Assembly: GCA_013397935.1 (NCBI GenBank)
Contig: VZRN01004187.1
Coordinates: 339,410 to 403,409 of the forward strand
Reading direction: 5' to 3'
Length of the DNA stretch: 64,000 nucleotides
DNA from: Dasyornis broadbenti
Lineage: Eukaryota > Chordata > Aves > Passeriformes > Dasyornithidae
In this document: piece by piece, positions 11,466 to 24,912 of the stretch
How the letters are laid out: each line of letters begins with the position of its first letter
Numbering within the stretch: the first letter of the stretch is position 1
Made by a program: the position numbers and the translations under genes
Notes under the pieces: generated by a model
Database searches by the model: none
Told to the model about the DNA's origin: nothing
What the model saw: only the letters and a program-made list of their open reading frames with translations

Positions 11466-14400
11466 CTAGAAAACCAGAAGAGTATAATGATGAAACAAAA
11501 TTCATTTTCTTTTGGCAAATAAATACAAATTAACTTTTAAAGACTGCGAATGTAGCTGATGAAAAACTGCGAGCAAACAGTAATTATGAAAAGATGAAAT
11601 CCAGGGAAGCTCCCTCTCCCGAGAGCCAAAACTGTTTCAAAATGTGTCTGGTTCCTTCTGCTCATCCTGAAAAATCACCTTTGGATGTGCTGCTGGGAGA
11701 ACACCTGTCTGAAGGCAGCAATTAGACCAGTGTTTATATAATTTAAATTAAAACATGTTCATCTTTCTGGATCCCCCAGAATTTTCTCCCAAGTTGTCTG
11801 CAGATGGTGAATCACAAATCCGTGGGTTACGAATCCAAAGGGATCATTGGGATCGTTTAGGCTGATCTGCTATGAAACACATACAGGCTTTGGAAGCTTG
11901 TTTCAGCTATGGCAGATGAACTGGAATTCTTACTGGGATACAAATCCTCATTTTACACTCATGGCTCATTTTGGATATTCACTGATACATCCAAACATCC
12001 ATTTGCCTGCACTCACCCTTCCAGGAGCTCCAGATCACTACACTGGGAACTTGCTCTCTCCACTACCCAACACCCCCCCAACCTTTGATCGTCTGCAATT
12101 TTTCTGGGAATATTAACACAGTCTCGAGGTTTATGCAAATCACTCTATTAGGAACTTCATGACTGAAGTGAATACAGGAATTACAATTTGGTTTTGAGAT
12201 TGATCTTATACTCAAGCTTTTTAAATCCAGGTAGGTTCTTCCCTTTTCTATTCAACCAGGATTCATTCAGGTATTTTGTGGGGTTTGCATTCTGTGGCAC
12301 ATGAAAGATGAAAATACATCACACGAGTCCAGTCAGTTCTCAGTTCACCAATCCAAAGTTCATATCTCACTTTACTCATAAATATATTTCAAATTATCAG
12401 TATTGAGGTTGACAGAGAAAACCACTTCAATCCATCAGCTCACAGCCCACAGCACTGCAGGGAGCCCTGAACGCATCCCGTGCTTTGTACGAATATTGAC
12501 AGAGGGAAAAGATGCACATCAAGGAATGAGCAGATGCACACCAAGGATGTGCATGGATGTGTGTTTACATATATTTATATAAAAAGAGGAAATCATGAGC
12601 AGAATCGAGCTCGAGCTGCCATGAATTCACTAAAAGTTAACGCAAAAAGTAGATATAAAATCCTGGGAGAGCTGGAGAAGGACTTCGGAAAAGGGCCTGG
12701 AGTGACAGGTCACAGGGAATGGCTTCCCAGTGCCAGAGGGCAGGGATAGATGGGATCTTGGGAAGGAATTGTTCCCTGGGAGGGTGGGGAGGCCCTGGCC
12801 CAGGGTGCCCAGAGCAGCTGTGGCCGCCCCTGGATCCCTGGAAGTGTCCAAGGCCAGGCTGGACAGAGTTTGGAGCAGCCTGGGATAGGGGAAGTTGTCC
12901 CTGCCCATGGCAGGGGATGGAACTGGATGGGCTTTAAGGCCCCTTCCAATCCAAACCATTCCAGAATTCTGTGATATAAAAAACACCTTGTTATTACAGA
13001 GAACTCCTTCAGCTTCACACACTATTATCAAAGAAACACCAACTTAATTTTAAAAAATGGGCTTTATTGCAGATTTGAAGCGTGCTTAATATCTCTGAGG
13101 AAAAGTTTTAATTTTATAGGCACTGTGCTGGAAAAAAATTTTCTTTTATACTTCAGTTTGAATAGATATATGCAATTTATAAGTTTATTATATAACCACC
13201 CACATATTAATAAAACCCGTATTAGCTTATAAAATTGGGTCTTTTTAAATATCTTACAGCTGTGCTCCTAAAATCCAGCATAAACCACCAACAAAGACTA
13301 CCCAAAGCACCACGTTTCAGTGTAACTCCTGAACTCAGTGCAGAATAGTTTCTACTGTAACAGTGTGGCTTTTTCCATGAAATGTGAAAATCTTCCTTTT
13401 TAAGGTGAATTTTGGGAAAGCTGTGTGGAAAAAAAAAAATCTGCCTGTTTCAGTTTGCATCGGGATTATCAGATACAAAGGGTGATGCTGCCAAAATAAA
13501 TGGTACAAGAAGTTATAGGACTGGTTCTAAAGCAAACACTTTGCTCTGGCTGCTGCTGGGCATCAGTGAAATGCTTCAGCGACTTCCCTGCCACCAAAGG
13601 AGTTCTGGAAATTGCTGACAGAAATAGCAAAAAGGCTGAATTGTTACAATGAGGCTCTCTGAGCTGATGGGCAGTGACTACTCTGAAAGAAATCATTCCT
13701 TTCCCATCATGTCAACGAGCTGATCCTGCTCCCTCCAGCAGCTCAAGGTCACTGGGCTGAGCACAAGGGAAGGGGAACAGCTCTGGGACCACACACTGCT
13801 CAGGGACACCCCAAACCACACCTGAACCGTCGTTTCTTTCTATCCCAAAGCTTTCCAATCCATTGCTCGTTCACCAAACTCTTCCCATGGGAAGGGAAGG
13901 AGGATCCCAGTAACTGTTGACACCTCACTGGGGATTTGTGGCTTTACAAGCCTTGGAAGTGAGAACAAGAATGTTCCTCGTATCATCAACTCCACCAACC
14001 GCTCCTGAACTCTCCCCACCATAATTCCCCAAGGGACAGCTTGGGACAATGCCAGCCCAGCACCAAGTGGCTGCACAAATCCATTCCGACTTGACCCACA
14101 CCAGTTTTAGGATTGAAGAATGGAAGGAGAATTCTCATTTTCTTTAACTGCAGCTCTTCCCTGACAATAAAACCCATTTTCCAGAAATGAAATTGAAAGG
14201 CACAAGTACAGCTCAGATAAAAAAAACCTGGCCAGGAAAGCAGCTTTAAATTCAGGCTCCTCCTTATCATCAGGATCACATAAAAATAGCAGACAGCTTA
14301 TACACAATGCAGTGAAACTTGGTTTTATTGGTACAAATAATACTGGGTTTGGTCAGGACTGAGGCCAAAAAAAGGAGATGCTATCAATTTATTGTCTGCT

Positions 14401-15382
14401 CTTCTACCTGCAATTCCATGTGTGTTAAACTACATTTAAAAAGACATTGGTCTTGTTAATTCTCCATCCTTGTGTTCTGCTTGAAAGAATAAATGATGAG
14501 CAAAGGTGATAATCTCAGCCTCTGTTCAGCCTCTATGGGAACATCTTAATTACCTTTTGTTTCAGATGTGCCTTCTGGTTTAAATTATGTACATAATTAA
14601 GAGTAGCAATAACCATCTGTTTGCCAGTGATTCTAAACAAAAAAGATTAGATAAATAAAGAATCGTTTAAATTCACAGATATTTAAATGCAGTTGGACTT
14701 ACAGCAAGGCAAAGGAAAAACTGGAGGGAAAAAAGGAAAAAGGAAGAACCCAAGCATTTCACTTTGTTCCCTTACCTTCCCCATCCAGATCGAATTCCAC
14801 TTATTTTAATATCAAAATCAAATTGAGCTGACCCCTGAGCTGTTTACATACTGGGGGGCACAGTTACCCTCTGAGTTTGGAATCTAAACTTTTTGGCAAA
14901 GGAACATTAGAAAATTTGAGAATTAAGCATTCAGGAATGCGCTGTACCTTGAGCAAAAGATGCTTCTGTTGCAAACTGAGAACACTTCTCCCCTTTTGGC
15001 AGGTGGAAGGAAATTTCTGAGATAAGGATAAACACTCAGTTTCCCTCATTTCAGTCCCTGGCAGGGAGGTTTCTCCTCTTTCCTGGCACCATAGGCTGCA
15101 GTAACTGAGAGGCTTTCACCAGGATTTACTGGGGGAGCAGCTGACAACGCGGATATTTGCACATTATGCAGGAACAGCCGCAGGACAAAGAATCATGTTT
15201 GAAGATTGGGCACAACTAAGAGTCAGGAGCCCTTTTTTTTTCATAATTAAAGGTTGCAAACTCCAACTCAGTAAAATAATGATTTTTTTCTAAGATCTTG
15301 GAAAACATTTTATTTAATTAAGAGAAAAATCAATGATAACCACAGAATTTAGCTCATCTTACCAAAACAATGCAATTCTTAC
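11466..15382 (-). other. MTMR3 leader intron
   Basis: About 3.9 kb of intron if the exon at 15,383 is real. It contains one CR1 (12,660-12,978) and AT-rich sequence, with no recognised gene. Confidence 0.55.
12660..12978 (+). mobile_element. CR1 LINE 3' end
   Basis: It starts within 'ctgggagagctggagaagga', carries the 'ggaaggaattgttccctggg' block and ends 'ccattccagaattctgtgat', with one copy of the octamer tail. It is antisense to MTMR3 and sits in the intron upstream of the start-codon exon. Confidence 0.9.
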
Positions 15383-15460
15383 CAAAGAATGAGAGAATAA
15401 ACAGTCCTCTCTTCTCCCAGAAAGTTCCAACTGTTCTCTTCTGATACTTCACATTGGCAG
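15383..15460 (-). other. MTMR3: candidate MTMR3 5' UTR exon
   Basis: On the minus strand 78 nt are bounded by a T-rich acceptor (CTTTTTATTTGCAG) and a consensus donor (GTAAGAAT). It lies upstream of the start-codon exon on the same strand. The only ATG inside it (15,452-15,454) is followed at once by TGA, giving a minimal start-stop element. No protein similarity can be claimed. Transcript data would be needed to show that it is joined to 11,465-11,392. Confidence 0.55.
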
Positions 15461-15656
15461 CTGCAAATAAAAAGACAATATTTTAAAACATGAACCTTCC
15501 CTTGAAAAACCCACTTCTGACCCAGCAGCTCAGACACGACACTCCGCTGTTAGGTGAGTTTGGATTAATTCAAGAGGAAAAAGAGAAAGTCTAAGTGCTT
15601 TGTAGTTGTAACAAGAGCTTAACATGTCCAGAGAGGGAATTCCACAACTGGATTCT

Positions 15657-15671
15657 GATGGATGGATGGAT
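15657..15671 (+). repeat. (GATG)n short tandem repeat
   Basis: Nearly four GATG units, just upstream (gene sense) of the candidate leader exon at 15,460. Confidence 0.9.
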
Positions 15672-16739
15672 ACACGTGGGTGAGGTCTCTTTTCTGGTAA
15701 GGAGCAGTTCTGAAATTGTGGCCACGAAACAATTCAAAATTTTCATTCTCTCAAATGAGTGAACAAAACCTAAATCACTTCACAATCCGAGCTACAGGAG
15801 AGAGCTTTACAGGCGATCTAACTGGATTTATATTGATCTTTAATAGTGGTTTTAATTGTACACTGAAATCGGTGTTTTTCTCCCCAAGAAAGCCAGTGAA
15901 GACCCCCCAGTCAGTGGTTGCTGCCCACATACTGTGGGACAATGCTGCAAAAACCCCAGGGAACAGCAATGCTCACAGGCCCCTCCTGCCAAGCCCTATC
16001 CTTTGGATTTTCAAATGCTGTACAAACACTTATTGCCTCAAAACTGAAGTATTGTGCTGCAAACACACATTTGTCAAAAATTATATGGAGAAAACATCTG
16101 ATCTGCTTCATTCCTACGGTCACCCCAACAGGACCAGCAGATCCTCTCCTGCGGCATCACAAGGACTTCCAGGACATAAAGTTTTACACTAAAATACCCA
16201 AAGCCTAAAATTAAAAGTTCCAGACTAAACCCAACCGTTCCTAAAGCACAGGAGCAGCCAAACTGATGAACACCACTCCCTTGTATCCAAAGATTTGCTG
16301 TTCACAGTAACTTGGACACTGTCCCAGTAGCACACTGCATCTGGATGTGCCTGGAAAGTGCAGTTTCTACACCATATAATCCTGCTGCTGGAAATAGTTG
16401 GCCTGTACTTTGATGTGCTACAGCTACTGATAATTTTCACATTCTGGTGAACGAAATACAAAAATATTTTTGTGTTTTTCATTCATTGTATCCTTTAGTT
16501 TATGGCTTACGACAGGGAGAATAAGAAACACACAGAGAAAGGAGATATAATTTTAGGGCTGACACAGCAGAAAGAAATCATTTGAGAAGTTGTGCGTTTC
16601 AAAGAGTTGTGCCCCAGGCCCAGCATCACCGGCCAGGCGAGGGCAGGGATTGTCCTGCTCTGCTCTGAGATGGCCTCTCCTTGAGCGATGGGGATAGTTT
16701 GGGGCACCACAACATCAGATGGATCTAAAGCTGTTGGAG

Positions 16740-17150
16740 AAAGACCAAAAGAGGGGCATGAGGATGGGGAAGGGTCTGGAGGGGCTGAGGGCACTTGGTC
16801 TCTTCAGGTGGAGTAGAGGAGACTGAGGGGAGACTCCTCAGGTGCTGCAGCTCCGATCTCTGCTCCCTGGGACAGGGCCAGGAGCCAGGAGCGGCTGGAG
16901 CTGGGCCAGGGCAGGCTCAGGCTGGAAATGAAGGAAAGGTTCTTCCCCCAGAGGCTGCTGGGCACTGCCCAGGCTCCCCAGGGAATGGGCACGGCCCCGA
17001 GGCTGCCAGAGCTCCAGGAGCGTTTGGACAGCGCTGCCAGGGATGCCCAGGCTGGGATTGTTGGGGGGTCTGGGCAGGGCCAGGGGCTGGGCTCGGTGAT
17101 CCCTGTGGGTCCCCTCCCACTCAGGGTTTTCATGATTCTAAGATTCTGAT
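16740..17150 (+). mobile_element. CR1 LINE 3' end, distinct subfamily
   Basis: It reads 'ggggctgagggcacttggtc', 'aggctcaggctggaaatga', 'cccagaggctgctgggcact' and 'gctcggtgatccctgtgggt', and ends 'catgattctaagattctga', which is two copies of the CR1 octamer. The internal blocks differ from the copies at 1.8, 12.7 and 53 kb and match those at 60.0 kb, so at least two CR1 subfamilies are present. Confidence 0.87.
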
Positions 17151-17746
17151 ACAAACTGAGATGCACCAAAAGAAATTCTACCATTTCACATGATGGACAC
17201 TTTAGGGAATCTCATGGAATCTCAGTATTTATACAAACAGGGACCTGGGGATGTGCTCTAACAGAAAGGCCCTGTGTCGATGCCAGCTGTCCAAAACCTC
17301 AGCTAAACTCTGATTTACTATTCTATAAAACCATTTCTAAAAGCAACACTTCATTACCTGCAACAGAGGTCAACTTTGTATTTATTTTTTAAAAAATGCC
17401 TTTGTTTTTATTAAAAAAAAAAAAGCCAAGCACCAATTCCAATAACTTTATGGGTCAATAATCAATGCCAGCACCAAGATGGGAACAGGCACAGTTTGAC
17501 TTTGAGGTACCAGCTTGATCCTGCAACAAGTTCAACTTCACAGCTGCCTGTTGATACAAAGTCACCTTTGAGGGGAATACGGAGCAAGTTTATTAAACAC
17601 ACAAAAAAAGCTACGAAGGCAGACTATGCAACTCCAGAATGACTCCTCAGAGACAGTTTTCTGGCCATGTGTTTGCTTTTCAAAAGGCAAGATACACATT
17701 TCGGGTTGCAGGAGCTGGACTGATTTTGTGTGGTTTCAGTCCAAGC

Positions 17747-17763
17747 AAAAAAAAAAAAAAAAA
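17747..17763 (+). repeat. A-homopolymer (17 A)
   Basis: Seventeen consecutive A residues, not attached to a recognisable retrocopy. Confidence 0.9.
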
Positions 17764-18397
17764 TTCTTCACAAAATCTGCAACAAGCTTTTTATTGATTT
17801 TAATGAGGCTTGGAAGAAGCCACCAAATCTCAAGAGTTTTGTCAAGAAGTTTAAAAACAGGAGAAAAATGTTCCAATATAAGCATTAATAATTCCGCTTT
17901 ATTCCTGCCAGAGCTCAGCAAACACCCCCCGACACGCTCATGAGCATTCCTGCTGCACGGCTGCGGGGCTCTGATAAGAACCTCCAATATTATCATTTCC
18001 TAAGTCAACAACTTCTGCCAAAATAAGGTGAAAAAAGTTGCCTGTTAAGAAGAAACGTTGCTATGAGCTCTGCTGCCCCTCTCCAAAACACGAGTTCCTG
18101 ATGGGAGCAGTCCCAGGTTAGGGGTGGCTGTTTAATTAACACATCCCAGCACATCCAAGGGAGCTGCCTCTCAGGACAGGGATGCAGCCACCCCCTCCAG
18201 GTGCTCCCAGCAGTCCCTCTGCAGTACCTCGGCTGTTTGAGCCACAGAGAATGGGTTCAGCACCATCAGGAAATCCAAGGTGAGGAGGTGGAAAAGGGAC
18301 AGGATCCTTACAGTAAATCCTATAGTCAAGTGTGTCTTTTAAGAAATTGGGTGTGCAGCACCTTTATTGGATTGTCCCATTCTCAGAACTGGTTTGG

Positions 18398-18965
18398 TTT
18401 ATCACAGAACGGTTTGGGTTGGAAAGGACCCTAAAGCCCATCCAGTGCCGCCCCTGCCATGGCAGGGACACCTTCCACTGTCCCAGGCTGCTCCAAGCCC
18501 TGGCCAGCCTGGCCTTGGACACTTCCAGGGATCCAGGGGCAGCCACAGCTGCTCTGGGCACCCTGGGCCCGGGCCTCCCCACCCTCCCAGGGAACAATTC
18601 CTTCCCAAGATCCCATCTATCCCTGCCTTCTGCCAGTGGGAAGCCATTCCCTGTGTCCTGTCCCTCCATGCCTTGTCCCCAGTCCCTCTCCAGCTCTCCT
18701 GGAGCCCCTTTGGGCACTGGCAGGGGCTCTGAGCTCTCCCTGGAGCCTTCTCTTCTCCAGGTGAACACCCCCAGCTCTCCCAGCCTGGCTCCAGAGCAGA
18801 GCGGCTCCAGCCCTTGGAGCATCTCCATGGCCTCCTCTGGACTGGCTCCAGCAGCTCCAGGTCCTTCCTGTGCTGGGCCCCAGGGCTGGGGCAGCTCTGC
18901 AGGTGGGGTCTCACCTGAGCGGAGCAGAATCCCCTCCCCTGATTTCAGGTCATTCCCGCACAAGT
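18398..18965 (-). mobile_element. CR1 LINE 3' end, longest young copy (~570 bp)
   Basis: This copy is in reverse orientation, with the 3' end at 18,398 ('atcacagaacggtttgggtt'). It extends further 5' than its sisters: beyond 'cccagcctggctccagagca' it continues through 'ggcctcctctggactggctc' to about 18,965. It is sense to MTMR3, so intronic RNA would contain it in the plus sense of the element. Confidence 0.9.
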
Positions 18966-20294
18966 GCCCAAGGTCACTCTGTCACTGCCCAAGTTAAACG
19001 TCACCAGTGACTGCCATAGGGCTCCAGTACTGAAGGCAATGGGAACAAGAACACTTCACTTTTCCTTTGAATCATCTGCTAAGATCCTGCTCTGGTGCCT
19101 ATTTTGGGAACTTCGGCATCGGGTGAACACTTCACTCAGCACAAAGGTCTCGCCTTCAGTTTTTTTCTTGGAAGATGTTACAGAGAAGTAGAGTAGTTGC
19201 ATTGCATAGCAATCGTAAGTGAAACACAAGTAATAATACAACTGGGGGGGAAATTCTAAATATTGGTTTCCAAGTTGTAGAACTTTCATCCCTGGACATA
19301 CTCCAGCCCTTGGAATTCCAAGGGCAACCCAATTCAACATCAAAGTCGGCCCAACTCTGAGTAGTGTTGGACTACAGGAACTCCAAAATCCAAATTATAT
19401 GAGCCTGTGACTGTGTTTTTCTTGACATTTATTTTAATAAAACATTGGCAAATAGCTAGGAAAAGCACTCTGGAGAAGTTTCAATCAACGTGTTTGCTTA
19501 ATTAGGTGATTGGAAAGTTGTCTCTACAGTTTCTTTGCTGAAAGGCTCTATCAGCCAGAGTAGGACAGCCATGATTTGATAAGCATGGAAATGGCACTAG
19601 GGAAAAATAACTTGGGAGAAAAACAAATCCAGATTTTCTCTAGCTGCAAGTTATCCTCATAAAGATGTAAACAAACACAACCAAATGAAGCTTTTTTCCT
19701 GCTAATTGACTATTTTGTATTTTCCCCTCCCTTTGCCAAAATATGGCATTTCCACACCAGTTGTGCCACACCATGTCCCAACCTAACATTATGCAAGTGT
19801 GGGTTTTGATGAGAAGTTCTGCATTCCTGTTTACATTTCTAACTTCCCACTATCACTGTTCCCATACACCCAACCTCTGCAACACGGGGACCCCTCCTCT
19901 TGCACGGGATTACCACACACCCCCCATTTGTTTCATCACCTCTGGGTTTGGCTGCTCTCTGCTCACTTTAGCTCACAGGTTGTGCATCTCCTCCTCTCTC
20001 CTTTTTCTGTTCTTCCCGGTGGATTTTAGCTTCCTTTCCCACCTATTTTTACACTATTCTTAGCGTGCCCACGAGCAGGAACACAGCGCTGCTATCAGCT
20101 GCCCACCAGCTGCGGGATGTGGTCAGCTTGTGGCCAAGCTGGAAACCACAGAGGGATGGATGGGAGCACTGGGAATGCAGCTGCTCCCAGGGCAGGACAG
20201 GGCAAGGCTGCTCCTTAATAGAAAGTTTTAAAATGTGCACATGGAGAGAAATGAATGTCGATCTTCAGGGAGGCATTTTCTGGTTTTTACTCCC

Positions 20295-20685
20295 ACGTGT
20301 CACAGAATCTTTAAGGTTGGAAAAGACTTTTAAGACCACTGACCCGGCACCACCGTGTTCACCACTAACCCACGCCCCCAAGTGCCATATCCAGACATCT
20401 TTTGAACACTTCCAGGGATGGTGACTCCACCACTGCCCCGGACCTGATCATCCTTTCCATGAAGACATGTTCCCCAAAGTCCAACCTGAACCTCCCTTGG
20501 CATACCTTGGGGAGGTCATTCCCTCTCATCCTGTCCCTGTTCCCTGGGAGCAGAGCCTGACCCTTCCCTGGCTGCCCCCTCCTGTCAGGGAATTCTGCAG
20601 AGGCAGAAGGTGGCCCCTGAGCCTCCTTTTCTTCCAGCTATGTCTTGTCAATCACACACTTCCCTAGAGAAATGACATCATTCCC
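20295..20685 (-). mobile_element. CR1 LINE 3' end
   Basis: Plus-strand signs of a reversed CR1: 'cacagaatctttaaggttgg', 'gggatggtgactccaccact', 'ccaacctgaacctcccttgg' and 'attccctctcatcctgtccc'. Sense to MTMR3. It is of the same older type as 47,365-47,870. Confidence 0.88.
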
Positions 20686-21088
20686 AGCCGGAAAGCAGCC
20701 GCATTTGAAGGTGTGCACACAGCAACGCTCAAATACCTGACAGGGAGAGCAGAACATCCCACTTTCCCACAGCACGGATGGGAACTGTCCTGCATGAAAG
20801 CATTTTGAAAAGATCATTCCATTTGCTGTTCTCTCTGCTTTTATGAGTGAAGAATAAAATTAATTATGAGAGTCCAAAGCATCAAAAAAGTTTTGTCAAC
20901 ATCTGTCACTGCACTGACTCATCCACTAATGGCAGGTCGGCATATTGGGCTTCCTTCATCTTCCCACTCGGAAGAGGCATTAATCTGCTTTTAAAGCAGT
21001 TTGATTAAGCTGATTATCTTTGCATATTTGTTAAAGATGACTTCTTGCACTCTTCAGAAATCAAATGCAGAAGCAACAGTACAAAGTT

Positions 21089-21109
21089 AAAACAAAACAA
21101 AACAAAAAA
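21089..21109 (+). repeat. (AAAAC)n short tandem repeat
   Basis: Three AAAAC units followed by six A residues. Confidence 0.9.
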
Positions 21110-22657
21110 TCTTGAAAGGAAAGCAGAACTTGAAATGGCAGAGGAATGCAGGAGGCAAGGCACGAGAAGCACTTCTGGGGATCTGATAGCAAAAGATAGT
21201 ACAGAAAAATTTGATTTTGCATTAAGAAAGGTCCATTTGTCTGTAATTGATGTAGAGAATAAAAACCAGTAGACTTTTAGCTGGGATAACAGTATTAATT
21301 ATCCCCCAAAAAACAGGTTTTTTTATGAAAGTGCTCCTCAATAAAAGACTCTGCATCAGTATTTTCCTTCACTGATCTCAAAACAATCCAGGTCAAAATA
21401 CCGCAAAAACTTGAAACCAAAACCCACAACAAAATGTCACATTTTCTTACAAAATTCAGACTCTCTTTCAATTCCTTTTTCATTTGGATAAGACCCTGAG
21501 ATCCAAAGGCTGCAATTATTCATACGTAAGACAGGATACAATTTATCCATCAGAGATTTTCTGTACTCCGTCTATAATTTTCCTTTTATTTCAATTATTC
21601 CATAATCCTCAATTTTATGTGCACGGCAGACAAGAACTGCTACCAAGGACCAACAAGCTACACAGATTGGTCTGAACTGTGGAGAGACCCAGAAGGATGG
21701 GATCTGAATCCGGGATCTGGATTTTAGTATGGAAGCTGACAGGACACAGACCCAGTGGATTTGTGGAGGTTCTAAGCTGGAAAGGTGACCAGATGTGCTG
21801 GGAAGAGGATTTATGTCAACAGGTAACCAAAGAGCCATGAAATGTGGGGCGTTATTAGACTGGAGTTATGAAACAAATAGCAAGGTTAGACCATGCAGCA
21901 AAAGTTTCCATTTGAAAAGGCATAATGGAGAAAGAAGGGAATAATTTGCTCCTCACAGTTCCCATTTTTCCATTAAGGTCCTCACAGCCCATTTGCCATG
22001 AGTCACACTCCCTCCCCTGTTTCTGCCTTTCTAGAAGACAGGCAGTGAACAAGGACAAGTGGCTGTTAATCAAAGTCTCCAAGGTTTTACTCATCCTCCC
22101 CAAGCACTTCATCCCCCTTCCCTCCTCCTGTCACATCTTGCTTCAGCTCAGTCCTTCCTGTAACCACCTGAGCACTGGGAAGGGGCAGCAGCTGTTTCCA
22201 GGGGAGAATCTCACACTGTCCAGGACAGCTCCTCACCTGCTGGGATTTACTGACAGCCAATGCAACACTACAGACACCGAAAAGTAATAAAAAAAGAGAA
22301 GAAAAAAAGGTTCAAAAGCAGGAGGAATCAAGAAGCAAGTGTGATTTCAAGGTTCCTCTGGAGTTTCAAGATACACTCCCATGACACTTCTCTCCCACAC
22401 TGAACTTCCTCAGGACAACACATGGAGGCACAGCTCTCAGCTCCTCAGGTGACCTCATCTTCACCACACTTCTTCTTCTGGCACAAAACTTTGAAAATCT
22501 CTTTAACAAAACACCACCAGATGCTTTTGTCATAAGACAACTTTCTTGAAATAGTAAATACCTGTTATAAATAATCTATTAAAGCTTTGAGAAATAAATG
22601 TTGAAGTTGTTACAAGGTGTCCCTAATGGGGACCTTAGTCCCCACAGAGGCCCAGCA

Positions 22658-22938
22658 ATCACAGAATCATGGAATGGCTGCAGTTGGATGGGACCCTAAA
22701 GCCCATCCAGTGCCACCCCTGCCATGGGCAGGGACACCTTGCACTGTCCCAGGCTGCTCCAAGCCCTGTCCAGCCTGGCCTTGGACACTGCCAGGGATCC
22801 AGGGGCAGCCACAGCTGCTCTGGGCACCCTGGGCCAGGGCCTCCCCCCTCTCCCAGGGAACAATTCCTTCCCAAGATCCCATTTATCCCTGCCCTCTGGC
22901 ACTGGGAAGCCATTCCCTGTGTCCTGTCCCTCCATACT
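22658..22938 (-). mobile_element. CR1 LINE 3' end
   Basis: A reversed CR1 that begins 'aatcacagaatcatggaatg' (the 3' octamer end), runs through 'gggcagccacagctgctctg' and stops after 'gtgtcctgtccctcc'. Sense to MTMR3. Confidence 0.9.
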
Positions 22939-24783
22939 CCTGAAAAAAGCCTTTCTCCAGCACTGCTCTGCTGCACAGTCTGGAATAGGCGCGACACAAA
23001 AGTCTGTTTGCTGTTATCGAGGCCTCTAACGGGACATCCCTTTCTTTGCTTCACACCTTGCACAATGTAATTATGGGTAAAGCTTTAATCCATTAATTCT
23101 TAAATTGCATTGAAAACACCTGTCCTGTCAAGGAAGCCATGAAAGATCCACGCATTCACCCTCAGCACCTGCATCGAGGAACGGAAGCCATTGGGAAGCT
23201 CCGTGTTCCAGGACTCACACTGGATCACCTTACACAACTGGGAAAGTTAATATTTCAAACACCAGCACTTGGTAAAATTGTGGCACACTCCAAAAGTGGT
23301 TTTTTTGATGTGGTATTAAGGTGGTTTTGCTTTAAAACAGACTGTGTGGCTATTCTCTGAAGCATGGTGAGCCAGTAGAAAAGGGTACTGCTTCCATACT
23401 CCTCCCAAACAAAACACTTCCCCCCTTCCTTTTTTTACACCAACTCTGGCATTTCAGACCCATCATCGCATATTCCAGCTCCTCGATACAAGACAAAACC
23501 GACCCAGAGAGCAGATTATGGAACCACCACTCTACAGTGCTGTAGATGTTGTTTGCTTCCAGAGCAGCACATCCTGAAAAACTGCAGGGTATTTCAGATT
23601 TATAGAATTTGAGGCAGCTTAAGAATCACTTCAGCTCCTGCAGAAATAACATTTCTTTACAGAACTAATCAATTAGCTCGCTCATCTCTGAGCCTGCTCA
23701 ATTCTTTGAGAAATATTCAAGCAGTTTCAGTTCGAATGGTAGGGTTTACAGTTCAGACACCAAGTACCCTCCCAAAGCCCTGATCCTCTTTAGAGCTGTC
23801 AAGCACGACTGCATTCTGTACTGAAAGGAATTGAAGGGGCTTTTAGGAGTAATTCACATATTTCTGCCAGAATCTGTGAACCTGATGATGAAGAGCCCTT
23901 CCCTTCAAAGCCTCTTCAATTACCATGGCAAGGGACAAGTATGTTTGATCACAGCATTATTTACAGTATAAAATTGTTAATTCAATCCAAGAAAAGCCTT
24001 GAGTTCAGGTATTCCCTGTCCATTAGTCCATGCAAAACAATTCTGATAAAAACTGACTCAAATAACCATATTGAATGACCTGATCCAGCTTTATTTAGCT
24101 ACAAGAGACTTCTTTTGATGAAGTGACCCCCTAAATTCCATGTTTCGCGAGCCAATCAAGCATCAGAGTAGCTTTTCTAGGCTCACAAAAAGCTGTTTTC
24201 TAGAGAGCAGTCCACGCAGTTGTTTGGGCATTACCCACGAGGCTCACCATTCACCAGACACTCTGTGTGTGTAAATACTGCAAAAGTCAAATTTGGAGGA
24301 GATAAAGCCAAGTGTGCTTGCCCATGATAAGGGGACCAGCAAGAGCTGAGTAAGGAAACCCCAGCAGCTCAAGGGACTGCACAGAGCTTTCTGCTGGGTC
24401 CTGTTCAGCCAGCAAGTTCCAGCCAGACCCAAGATTTACTGGAACAGAGCCCTGCCCTCCTTGCACTTGAGCAGTGACTCCTTGCAAGAACAACCAGGCA
24501 TTTCCATCAGCCCACTGCCAGTTCCAGCTTCTCCAAACTCCAGCAGTTTCCAGTCAAGTCACCTACAGAGGGAGAAGATTCCCCCTGGCATTGCCCTCAG
24601 CCAGGCACAGCAGTGCAGAGCTCTGGCTCCCTACAGGAATTAAGACCCACACAGGACTCGGACGCCTTCCCCTGTTAAGGATTCCTGCATTTAGATCACA
24701 AGGGACAAACTGGTTTGGATAATCTACCAGCACATTGCCTCCAGGAAACCTGCTGCTTCCTGGCCTTTCCCTGGCCAGCTGAT

Positions 24784-24912
24784 TCACAGAACCATGGAAT
24801 GGTTTGGGTTGGAAGGCCCCTTAAAGCTCATTTAGTTCCACCTCTGCCACGGACAGGGACACCTTCTGCTATCCCAGGTTGCTCCAAGTCCCATCCAACC
24901 TGGCCTCAGAAC
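24784..24912 (-). mobile_element. CR1 LINE 3' end, short copy
   Basis: About 130 bp of reversed CR1: 'tcacagaaccatggaatggt', 'ggacagggacaccttctgct', ending at 'catccaacctggcctcag'. It is the last CR1 recognised before a long CR1-free block. Confidence 0.85.

Noticed and set aside
18332..18997. 221-codon open frame and overlapping frames on both strands
   Set aside because: These coincide with a CR1 3' fragment. The same frames recur in the copies at 1.8, 12.7, 22.7, 53, 57.8 and 62.6 kb.
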